64,000 bases of DNA from Dactylis glomerata (Eukaryota; Streptophyta; Magnoliopsida; Poales; Poaceae), in assembly GCA_007115705.1 (NCBI GenBank), contig QXEO01001118.1, positions 4,659,571 to 4,723,570 of the forward strand. Direction: 5' to 3'. Numbering within the stretch: the first letter of the stretch is position 1; each line of letters begins with the position of its first letter. The position numbers and the translations under genes were made by a program. Below are positions 24,792 to 35,232 of this stretch, one piece after another. The notes below the pieces were generated by a model. It was not told the origin of the DNA. It worked only from the letters and a program-made list of their open reading frames with translations, and did not search any database.

Positions 24792-25140
24792 TTCCCCAAG
24801 GTGAAATACTTTCTTGAATGAAGCCTTTCTGCTCTAACTCATCTAGCTGTTCTTTCAACTCCACTAACTCCTTGGGTCCCATTTTATATGGTGCCTGAGC
24901 AATAGGTGTTGTGCCTGGAATTAAGTCAATAGTGAACTCAATTTCCCTATCTGGTGGCATTCCTGGTAGTTCCTGTGGAAACACGTCTTGGAATTCGTTA
25001 TCTTCAAGTCTTGATTCCTTTAGAGCATTGAGTTGTAGTTGAACTTCAATATGTGCATGTCGGTCACCTTGATACACTATCCTTCCTCCTCCTGGGCCTC
25101 TAAGTGACACAGTTTTCTCTCTGCAATCAATCTGAGCTCC
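24792..25140 (-). pseudogene. E1 pol fragment 2: protease-RT linker and RT N-terminus
   Basis: About 115 codons on the minus strand join fragment 1 (across E3) to fragment 3 (across E4). It reads through a typical gypsy RT entry: EFQDVFPQELPGMPP, then EIEFTIDLIPGTTPIA, then PKELVELKEQLDEL and GFIQESISPWG, where E4 is inserted. This is the linker and fingers region of RT. No stop was noticed in this block. Confidence 0.9.
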
Positions 25141-26774
25141 TGATGCGTGGTGAATGACCAGCCCATTGGGAACCCCAAGAGGAAGGTGTGATGAGTATAG
25201 CAGCTAGTTTTCCCTCAGTTAAGAAACCAAGGTTTAATATCGTTCTTGAAGAAGAGAGACGGTGACGATTGAAGGTGATGCGGACTAGTTTGCGACAGCA
25301 GCGGACAATTTATATATGGCGTCTCGTCCAAGCTTTGCTTGCTAGCTGCAACGTGGAACCTGCACACACACAAACAAATACTTTGTCCCCAACTTGCGAT
25401 GAGGTTGTCAATCTCACCGGTTTGCTTGAAACAAAGGTTATGAGTGTATCGAGTGGAAAACAGTAGTAATGTGCTAGTAAAGTAAACAGTGCGGGAAAAG
25501 TAAACAGGTGATTGCAATATGATTAAAATAGGACCGGGGTCCACAGTTCACTAGTGGTGTCTCTCCATAGATAAATAACATGCTGGGTAAACAAATTACA
25601 GTTGGGCAATTGATAGAATAAAGATAACGTGATATGTCAAGAAGATCACTATGAGATTTACTCTGGGCATTACAACAAAATACATAGACCGCCATCCAAC
25701 TGCATCTATGACTAATAATCCACCCCCGGGGATATCATCCGAACACCCCAAAAGTATTAAGTTGCGAACAACAGATAATTGCATTAAGCAAAGTGTGTAA
25801 TGTAAACAAAGCATATGCCCTTAAGCATATGAATGTTGTTTTCTCCCTAGTAGCAACAGCACATCTACCACCTTAGAGGTTTCTGTCACTCCCCCAGGTG
25901 AAATAGAGATATGAACCCACTATCGAGCATAAATACCCCCTCTTGGAGTCACTAGCAACTACTCGGCCAAGATAGCTACTAACAACGGAGAGCATGCAAG
26001 ATCATAAACAACATAGAGATAACAAAAGATATAATTCAGTACAGCAACTTAATCATAAACACCAATATTCATCGGATCCCAACAAACCAACATCATAGTA
26101 TTACATAACGGTGATCTCAATCATGTAGGGCAGCTCATGAGATCTAAACATGAAGCACATGGTGGAGAAGACAACCATCTAGCTACTGCTATGGACCCAT
26201 AGTCCAAGGTAGACTACTCACTCATCACTCCGGAGGCAAGCATGGCGATGAAGAAGACCTCCGGTGGCGATTCCCTTCTCCGGCAGGGTGCCGGGAAGAG
26301 CTTCTGGACCCTCCCGATCTTCGGGTCGACGGCGGCGGCGGATCGCGATGTATTCTGGAAAACTGATCGGGCCCTTAGGTTTTTCTCGTCAGGGGGTATA
26401 TATAGGCGAAAGGACGATGTCAGAGGGGGTCCCACGCCCCCTCACACGGGGCTGGCGCGGCCAGGGGGTGGCCGCCCCGCCCCTGTGTCTGGGGCCCACG
26501 TGGCCCCCCTCCGTCAGGTCTTCGGATGTTTGGGAGCTTCCCCGTGAAATATGACTTCAGGAACTTGTTTCGTCCAATTCCGAGAATATTTCCTGTGTAT
26601 CACTTCTGAAACACAAAAACAGCAGAAAACAGGAAACTGGCACTGTGGCACTTCGTTAATAGGTTAGTTCCGGAAAATGTATAAAAGTACCACTAAGTGT
26701 AACGAAACAATAGGCAAATGGTGTAAAAACAAGCATGGAGCATCAAAAATTATAGATACGTTTGAGACGTATCA
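25141..26774 (-). repeat. E3 3' LTR
   Basis: On the minus strand it begins TGATACGTCTCAAACGTATC and ends cacgcatca. It nearly matches 30,493-32,127. Confidence 0.95.
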
Positions 26775-26775
26775 A

Positions 26776-26789
26776 GCATCCCCAAGCTT
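26776..26789 (-). other. E3 polypurine tract
   Basis: On the minus strand aagcttggggatgc, next to the 3' LTR. Internal copies of the motif lie at 28,984-28,997 and 29,040-29,053. Confidence 0.8.
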
Positions 26790-29709
26790 AACTCCTGCTC
26801 GTCCTCGAGTAGGTAAGTGATAACAAAATAATAATTTTTGAGGTGACATGCACCTACACAATCTTGATCATATATGTAAGCATTGGTGAACTGGGATCAA
26901 TAGAACTTAAAACATGGGCATGAAGGATATAATCATGACAATAAGAACTTAGCAACCATGTTGTAAACATGCAAATGAACACAAACAAAAGATCATGATA
27001 ATGAAACAATGAAAGTCAAACGTGTGTTCAAATCATAAGGAAAAACATACAAAAGGTTTTCAGCTTGTCCTTCAAAGAGAGCAAAACATAAATGCATAGG
27101 ACACCTCAAAGTTTAAGAGGGCGACTAGATATAAATAATTTAAGAACAAGTGAAACCAACAATATGAGTCAATCAATGAACCTTGGGACAATGCATATCA
27201 CACTAAGAATGACAACTATGCTCTCTTAATGGTGCATAAAGAAAGAAGGTGGTGACTCAACATAAAAGTAAAAGAAAGGCCCTTCGCAGAGGGAAGCAGT
27301 GATTGCAAGTTTTATAACCTTCAAAAATTATGGTACTTACCGGCTTTGAGCTCTCATTGCCCCCCATCATAAGCATCTTGAATGGTTAAAGTTAATGCGA
27401 GAACAATTATGATGCATATGCTTGACAAATCATAAGTTGAAAACCTCGTGTCCCGTGAATACAAGTACCCAAACCATGCTAGTTTACTTAGAGTCCCAAG
27501 CAAGGCTCTTGTCATTGTAAGTATATGCATATCATTGAGAACCGCCAATGGGGTACCTCCGTGCCCGATGACATGGAACAAGCCCACACCAAAATGACAG
27601 GACAAGCAGACAATGAACACGTCGACATCTCTTTTATTTGCTATATTGTTTAGCTTTTTATTGTGAGATGCGTCGTCGAATGTTCACCATGGGTATGCTG
27701 CAAATTTCCACCATGAATTATGCATGGCTTAGATTGGCGGCCCGGCGTTTCCCTAACACATATAAAAACTCCATGATCCCTACAAGATTCCCAATTCATT
27801 TCACACAGCGGGCATCCATAAACAAAAGATCACGATATCAACTAAAAAAGAAGTGCAATGTTGAAAGCTTGCCCCATGACAGCATGGCTGGGCTAGAATC
27901 CAACTTACAACTTGCAAGCATAACAACTCAACATAAAAGACCACAATGTCAAAATTTTAAGAACAGGAAAAAGTAAAGTGTGCCTTCTGGTTCGTGAGAG
28001 CTTTACTGACCGAATTTCGCATAACACTGGTAAGAGTTTAATTTGAAGAGAATATAAAAGCAAGTCAAATTTACTTGGAATAGCAAATTGCTAGTAGGTA
28101 TGTATGGTGGACACAATGGAAAACTTGACTTTTAGGAGTTGGATGCACGAGTAGAGCTCATACTCAGTACAAGGCGAGGGCTAGCAAAAGACTGGGAGCG
28201 ACCAACTAAGAGAGCAATAATGGCCATAATCATGCAAAGCGACAAAGCGACATTAAAAGAAGCATACGATGGCATCAAAAGTCAAAAACTAAATGATCAT
28301 GAAGGCTAATGGCAACTTTGGAAGAGTCTAACATGTGTGAGCATGCGCCAAGTCAACCCAAATAAAGCATCAAGGAGAAAACCAAAATAATGCTTCCATA
28401 CAATAAAAACAACGCATGATTTTTTCAAAGGCTCATTAAGCAATCTCAGTTATTTGAGACAAGTCATGCTACAACAAAACCACTAAGCATACTATCAAAA
28501 AGACATCAAGCATGACATGAAAAAGCCTAAGCCGCAGTCTACACAAGCTCCTTCTTGTACCACTATTTTGCACAAAGCTTTTTCTCTTTTCCAACACCAT
28601 TTGAAATTTTTAAAGACACCTCTTTTGATGAAAACCAATGAAGATCAGAGGCAAAAATACACCTTGATGAAAAGATATGACAAGATCTGAACGCATATCA
28701 AGGCGAAAACGAAAACCAAAAGCAGTAGCAGAAAAAATAGAATGCTCGATAAATGATAAGAGTGAAAACTAGAGCATTCTTTTTAAATGAAAACGAGTAC
28801 ATCTCCTCCAAAGGAAATTTGTTGGGGTCCAACCATTTATTGCAGCAAACAAACAAGCTAAACCAACTAAGAAAACTAAAACAACTGACACTCCAAGAAA
28901 AACACATAGTGCATGAAGCAATAAAAATATAGTGTTTTGAAAGGTGACCTGATTTTTGCCGATGAAGAAGGGGTGCCTCGGGGGCATCCCCAAGCTTTGA
29001 CGCTTGTACTTCTTGGATATTTCTTGGTGTGATGCATGGGCATCCCCAAGCTTGAGCTTTTGTCCATTCTTCAACTCATCTCATCATTCTCCAATCCCTA
29101 CACTTGAAAACTTCCTTCATACAAAACTAAACACAATTCTATTAGCAACATTAGTGTAAGCATAAAATATATTCAACCTCTTTTAGCTTCATGTTTCAAC
29201 CCAAAACCACCACATATAAAGTATATACTACTGTAGCAACTTCCACAAGAGTTCCATGATCAAAAAGAACTCAAAAGAAAGTGATAAAGTGGCAAAAACA
29301 AATATTGGCAGAAATCTGTCAAAACTGGACAGCTGATAATGGACGAATTTTTGAGGGATTTTCTGTTGCTCAAATCAAAAAGTGTTCAACTAAGAAAAGT
29401 TTGGATATAACCTGGGGCATATGCACAAGAAATCGCAGGTCCAAAAGATAAACAGAGAATTTTCACGAATTTTTACGGTGCAGCACCGAAAACAGTTTCA
29501 GGACAGCAATAACCCCAAATCTTTACCTCACTCAAATTAGAGGCTTCTCTTGGCACAAAAACGAAATAAACAAGATAAGGAGCGGTCATTACAGTAGTAA
29601 TGACTTCCAAGACTCAAATAAAAGAAAAAGTACTGAAAAGTAAACATTGGGTTATCTCCCAAGAGTGCTTTTCTTTAACGCCTTTGAGCTAGGCGCAGAA
29701 AATTGCGAA
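26790..29709 (-). other. E3 long 3' noncoding region
   Basis: About 2.9 kb with no credible gene, aligning with E2 7,480-10,377 in opposite orientation. It includes the two blocks also found in E4 (28,134-28,200 and 27,190-27,310). Confidence 0.8.
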
Positions 29710-30302
29710 TCAAGTAATATCAATAGATGAAGCATTAAGATCAACAGCAGAGATCTTTTCAACAATGAAGGAAAATGTGTTCAACTGAGTTTTTGAAACT
29801 CCTTTACGATCACGCTTTGGCACACTACTTTCATCGAAAAGATTTTCAGGGCAAATCCAACTAGAGTTCTTTTCCCAAGCATCATGAATTCCTATAAGTT
29901 CATAAGGTATTGGTGTTTTAAAATCATCGGCGTACCAACAACCTTAACAGGCGAGCCAAGCTTATTAAACTTCTTAAAAACTTTCCTAGCCTCAATTGCA
30001 ACGTCTCTAAATTCTGTGCGCAAGGTTTCTAAGATAAAAGCTTTCTTTTCGGGATCCTCAATTTCATGAAGCTTAAGGAACATGTATTGCATAGAAGAAT
30101 TAAGACTAGCAAACCTAGCTTCTAACATGTGAACTAAATGAGCAGAAGCAACTTCATAACTAGGAGCTAACTCAACCAAAGACTTTTCCTCAACTTCCTT
30201 ATGCATACTAATGTGATTAAAGAACTCCTCAATGTTACTTTTGCCAATAATCGAACCACTCCCTACAGAGAGGTCCTCCAGAACGAACTTAGGAAACGAC
30301 AT
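29710..30302 (-). pseudogene. E3 short ORF of unknown function, frameshifted
   Basis: The ATG at 30,300-30,302 opens about 120 codons. A single-base shift near 29,935 moves reading to another frame that stays open to a TGA at 29,710-29,712, giving about 195 codons in total. The first part is helical and charged (EARFASLNSSMQYMFLKLHE, then EDPEKKAF). It begins about 160 bp after the primer site, where gag should be, but it shows no gag core, zinc knuckle or similarity to the E2 gag. I do not recognise it; it may be a replacement ORF peculiar to this family. Confidence 0.55.
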
Positions 30303-30463
30303 GATAAACTAAAGTAAAGAAATAACAACTACCAAGGATTCTAATTTTTTTGGGTTTTTGATATAAAAAGCAATGCAGGTAAAATAAAATAAAGTAAAGC
30401 AAAACAAATAACAAAGTAAAGAATGTGTGTGCGAAGAACTCCCCTCGCAGAAGTCTTCTCTCT

Positions 30464-30481
30464 TCCCCGGCAACGGCGCCA
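30464..30481 (-). other. E3 primer-binding site (tRNA-Asp)
   Basis: On the minus strand TGGCGCCGTTGCCGGGGA, eleven bases after the 5' LTR end. A perfect tRNA-Asp type site. Confidence 0.92.
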
Positions 30482-30492
30482 GAAAATTAGCT

Positions 30493-32127
30493 TGATGCGT
30501 GGTGAATGACCAGCCCGTTGGGAACCCCAAGAGGAAGGTGTGATGAGTATAGCAGCTAGTTTTCCCTCAGTTAAGAAACCAAGGTTTAATATCGTTCTTG
30601 AAGAAGAGAGACGGTGACGACTGAAGGTGATGCGGACTAGTTTGCGACAGCAGCGGACAATTTATATATGGCGCCTCGTCCAAGCTTTGCTTGCTAGCTG
30701 CAATGTGGAACCTGCACACACGCAAACAAATACTTTGTCCCCAACTTGCGATGAGGTTGTCAATCTCACCGGTTTGCTTGAAACAAAGGTTATGAGTGTA
30801 TCGAGTGGAAAACAGTAGTAATGTGCTAGTAAAGTAAACAGTGCGGGAAAAGTAAATAGGTGATTGCAATATGATTAAAATAGGACCGGGGTCCACAGTT
30901 CACTAGTGGTGTCTCTCCATAGATAAATAACATGCTGGGTAAACAAATTACAGTTGGGCAATTGATAGAATAAAGATAACGTGATATGTCAAGAAGATCA
31001 CTATGAGATTTACTCTGGGCATTACAACAAAATACATAGACCGCCATCCAACTGCATCTATGACTAATAATCCACCCCCGGGGATATCATCCGAACACCC
31101 CAAAAGTATTAAGTTGCGAACAACAGATAATTGCATTAAGCAAAGTGTGTAATGTAAACAAAGCATATGCCCTTGAGCATATGAATGTTGTTTTCTCCCT
31201 AGTAGCAATAGCACATCTACCACCTTAGAGGTTTCTGTCACTCCCCCAGGTGAAATAGAGACATGAACCCACTATCGAGCATAAATACCCCCTCTTGGAG
31301 TCACTAGCAACTACTCGGCCAAGATAGCTACTAACAACGGAGAGCATGCAAGATCATAAACAACATAGAGATAACAAAAGATATAATTCAGTACAGCAAC
31401 TTAATCATAAACACCAATATTCATCGGATCCCAACAAACCAACATCATAGTATTACATAACGGTGATCTCAATCATGTAGGGCAGCTCATGAGATCTAAA
31501 CATGAAGCACATGGTGGAGAAGACAACCATCTAGCTACTGCTATGGACCCATAGTCCAAGGTAGACTACTCACTCATCGCTCCGGAGGCAAGCATGGCAA
31601 TGAAGAAGACCTCCGGTGGCGATTCCCTTCTCCGGCAGGGTGCCGGGAAGAGCTTCTGGACCCTCCCGATCTTCGGGTCGACGGTGGCGGCGGATCGCGA
31701 TGTATTCTGGAAAACTGATCGGGCCCTTAGGTTTTTCTCGTCAGGGGGTATATATAGGCGAAAGGACGATGTCAGAGGGGGTCCCACGCCCCCTCACACG
31801 GGGCTGGCGCGGCCAGGGGGGTGGCCGCGCCGCCCCTGTGTCTGGGGCCCACATGGCCCCCCTCCGTCAGGTCTTCGGATGTTTGGGAGCTTCCCCGTGA
31901 AATACGACTTCAGGAACTTGTTTCGTCCAATTCCGAGAATATTTCCTGTGTATCACTTCTGAAACACAAAAACAGCAGAAAACAGGAAACTGGCACTGTG
32001 GCACTTCGTTAATAGGTTAGTTCCGGAAAATGTATAAAAGTACCACTAAGTGTAACGAAACAATAGGCAAATGGTGTAAAAACAAGCATGGAGCATCAAA
32101 AATTATAGATACGTTTGAGACGTATCA
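30493..32127 (-). repeat. E3 5' LTR
   Basis: 1,635 bp, with TATATATA at 31,749-31,756 on a reading of cgcctatatatacccc. A GC-rich hairpin at 31,781-31,851 lies about 25 bp upstream of the TATA. Its first ~220 bp resemble the E2 LTR, but the remainder differs widely. Confidence 0.95.
31749..31851 (-). promoter_or_regulatory. E3 LTR promoter: hairpin plus TATA box
   Basis: On the minus strand a GC-rich inverted repeat (31,851 to 31,781) precedes cgcctatatata. The layout matches E2, E4 and the solo LTR. Confidence 0.6.
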
Positions 32128-33581
32128 GCTCCGTTCTCCTCTAACCAATCCATTTCAAGGATTACAGCCATATCCTTCGTAGGGATGAGAAAAATATCGG
32201 CTAGATAAACGCAATCGCGGATCATAATGACCTGCTCTTGCCTGAGGTGAGTGACTAAGATCTTTCCCCCCACAGATAAAATAGTAATGGGGTACTCTAG
32301 CTTATTGCAAGGAATTCCATAAAGATCAACAAACTCTTGCGAAATGAATGAGGTAGTAGCACCAGTATCAAAAAGTACTTTGCCGGGATGAGATAGGATC
32401 TGAAGCGTACCTATCACGGTTTTGTCGGACTGATTCACCTCCTCGAGGTTGGTGCAATTCAACTTCCCATAAGTTGACCTTTTATTTTTACCGCCTCCAA
32501 AACCTCCACCCCGGTGTGATCCTCCTCTTGTACCTCGACCTCCAGTCCGGCCCCTTTCAGGACAGTCCTTTATCATATGTCCACCCTTCTTGCACCCAAA
32601 ACAGATGATTCTGGGTTATCGGCAATCTTTCTCTATGTGCCCTCGCGCACCGCGACCATGGCAAATGATATCATTGTTCCCACTTGTAGTGCCACGAGGT
32701 GTAACATTCCCTCCGGACCTATACTTGGGTTTGAACTTGATATTAGGAGTTGGCTTGGTATCTGGATACCTCCTGGGTTCAATCCTGGCCTTCTTCCTCC
32801 TATCTTCTTGGACTTGCTTGAAATCATCTTCCATGGTGATGGCTGCATCGATAAGCTCATGAAAATCTGCTGCCTTTAACATCCTCAATTGTATCCTTGC
32901 ACCTGGGTGCAGTCCTCTCATAAATCGTTTCTTCCGCTTTTCATTGGTATTCACGTCCTCCGAAGCATAACGAGATAGAAGAGAAAATTCCCTGACATAC
33001 TTCTTAATAGGCTTGTCATTCTGCACAAGATTCTCAAACTCTCTTCTCTTCAATTCCATGATACTCTCCGGCACATTTGATTCCCTGAACTTCTTCTTGA
33101 ATTCCTCCCAGGTGAATACCCTTCCTGGAGGATGTATAGCCACAATATTGTCCCACCATGCTGCTGCGGGTCCACATAACAGATGTGTGGCATACCTAAG
33201 CTTCTCACTGTCATTGCAACTTACTGTGTTGAGCTTCCTCTCGGTGTCCAATAACCAGTCTTCCACGTCCATTGGCTCCGGTGCTGATGCAAAAGGAAGT
33301 GGTCTTGTATTTAAGAAATCTGCCAATGAGACTCCATGTACTCCTTCATTTCGAACTTCACGATTACGGTCCATCACATCCTGCACCATCTTTATTTGGC
33401 ACTCAATAAGCATACGCTGCCTTTCATCTGCAGTCCTCATATACTAAGCAAAATCCTGCTGCGTAAGGAATGGTGGTGGTGGTGGTAATGGTTCCCTTGC
33501 TGCTGCATCGGCTGCCTCCTTAGCCTTGGCTTCAGTCTCCATCCTCTGTTGTTCAGATTCTTCACCAACTACCATCGCCAT
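32128..33581 (-). pseudogene. E1 gag-protease (pol fragment 1), two in-frame stops
   Basis: The reading frame starts at an ATG (33,579-33,581) and runs to the E3 insertion at 32,128, interrupted by TAG near 33,447 and TAA near 32,613. There is no frameshift. The N-terminus is alanine/glutamate-rich then poly-proline. The gag core follows (EPMDVEDWLLDTERKLNTV, then LLCGPAAAWWDN, then WEEFKKKFRE.NVP), which forms the particle. Two zinc knuckles come next: CHGRGARGHIEKDC, with a missing second Cys, and an intact CFGCKKGGHMIKDC. The aspartic protease has the active-site motif FDTGATTSF. The product would be a gag-pol polyprotein in one frame. Fragment 2 continues across E3. Confidence 0.92.
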
Positions 33582-33878
33582 TCTATCCCCCTAACCCTAT
33601 TACATTAAGCAAAACTCATAGTTACACCATGCTCATGCTTTCTGAGCTCAACTTTATGCACAGTGTTAGTCATACAATAAAAATCCAAATAAAACATAGC
33701 CAAATCACACCAAACATATACCATGTATATACATGGGTAAAAAGAACATAGTGTTACATAACTTATCATCCTATGAGTAACTACAATCACTTATTCAAAT
33801 TGCAAAAGCAAATATTACATATTACACACATGGTACATATGTCACAAAACATGTCGCCTCCATATCTATGGTGGTCCT

Positions 33879-35019
33879 CTACGTATAGTCGCACTCCCGA
33901 TACATCCCCGGTGTCCAACCGGTAGCTCTTGATGTCCTTCTTAGTGAAGCAGGGGCATAAGATGACTCTGCCGGGAAAAAGTCATAATCGGGTGTAGTAC
34001 CTAAGTTGAAGTCAGTCATCCCCAGATAACTGCTCAACGATGGGTAAACAACATCGGTGGTACTCCATCTTAGGCCTTGAGCATTCTCCACACTCCATGT
34101 GAGTAGGTAACTCCTCCTCCGCATCTGACTCTATCTCTATAGGCTTCCCCACCACGTCTCCAGTGCGGTGAACAACCCTAAACTGACTCGTGACCTCATG
34201 CTCTGAATCACATGGAATCGGATCTCCGGCCGTTCCCATATACTCACCGAAACGCCAACCCATGGAGTTTCCCACTAGACTATCGTTATGAGGCATTACC
34301 CATGACTCCAAACATGCCTCATATCCGGCTCCAGTTGAGCCGTGTGCAAAGTGTGCTGGTGGCATCTCCGGTTCGGCCTCGGGCTCGAACTCCCGCTCCT
34401 CGGGATCGTCGTCCTCATCTAGGTTAATAAAATCTCCAGTCGAAAAGGCTAGAGTAGGTGCCCTCGGTGGTCCAGAAGTCTCCCCCGTACACCATGGAGT
34501 AGGTGTTGACTCAGTGATCTCTTCCACTAGACTCTGTAACTCTCCTACTAGTGCTCCATGAACGTGGTAAAACATGCTGAGCAGATGCTTACACCTGTCC
34601 ATGTGCTCTGCTGCGGCATGTGGGTGTCTCTTCGCAAACTTGTAACTATCCCGACAAGGATCTTCTCCTTCCTCGTCGTGTGGGATGTGCGTGAACTTAG
34701 TACCTAATAACTTCTCCGTTTTGTGCTCACGGATATCAGTTATGGCCTTCATCACGGCTATCTTGTAAGCTACACTAACTGTGCGTGCCTCTCTAGCTGG
34801 CATGATCACGCTCATGCCCAATTTGGCAGGAAGCATGATCCCTACCTTATACTTCTGAAAGACTCTACCCTCATAATAAGAATACTTCTTGACTGGAATA
34901 CGGGTTTCACACCCGCACTCTAGCAAGATGCCTCGTAAAATATCGGATAGGTTCCCATCATAGTCGTCCAGAGTCACGTCTCGAACTTGCACGGTCCTTG
35001 ATGGATTTGTGCGTGCCAT
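33879..35019 (-). CDS. E1 accessory ORF between primer site and gag, function unknown
   Basis: An ATG at 35,017-35,019 opens 335 codons to a TGA at 34,012. A codon set in another frame stays open on to 33,879, so a frameshift or splice could extend it. An upstream in-frame ATG at 35,113 would add 32 mostly hydrophobic residues but is less likely. The first ~170 residues look globular (GIMLPAKLGMSVIMPAREA, then a His/Arg/Cys-rich stretch). A strongly acidic segment (LDEDDDPEEREFEPEAEPE) follows. It has no gag, protease or RT motif. It is sense-oriented, near 200 bp after the primer site, and intact over 335 codons although gag and pol are broken. Extra ORFs are known in some large plant gypsy elements; the role here is not known to me. 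Confidence 0.6.
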
Positions 35020-35218
35020 CCTGGCAGTATAAAAGATAAAAATTAGTACATGATGCATCATAATAGTAACAATAAAGAATTGTAACATTAAAAAGTATGA
35101 CCTTGTTATCCTCAAGTGAATAACGTCATGACAATTTTAGAGAACTCTTTACTATTCCTATTTGACTCCTACGGGTCATTCCCATTAACTAGGCGTCCAA
35201 CCTAAGGTCAAAGCTTTT

Positions 35219-35230
35219 GCTCTGATACCA
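35219..35230 (-). other. E1 primer-binding site (initiator tRNA-Met)
   Basis: On the minus strand TGGTATCAGAGC, two bases after the LTR end. This is the standard plant initiator tRNA-Met primer site and differs from the tRNA-Asp sites of E2-E4. Confidence 0.95.
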
Positions 35231-35232
35231 AC

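Larger units (their letters stand above)
25141..32127 (-). mobile_element. E3: full-length non-autonomous Athila-like gypsy element
   Basis: 6,987 bp on the minus strand. LTRs are 1,635 bp (5') and 1,634 bp (3'), with TSD gctcc at 25,136-25,140 and 32,128-32,132. It has a tRNA-Asp primer site, a short frameshifted ORF, a long noncoding region shared with E2 and a polypurine tract. No protease, RT or integrase. About 15 substitutions and one indel between LTRs by eye, roughly 1%, so it is young. It sits in E1 just after the protease region. Confidence 0.95.

Noticed and set aside
32577..33447. Plus-strand ORFs opposite E1 gag
   Set aside because: Antisense shadows of the gag-protease frame, which has zinc knuckles and a protease motif.
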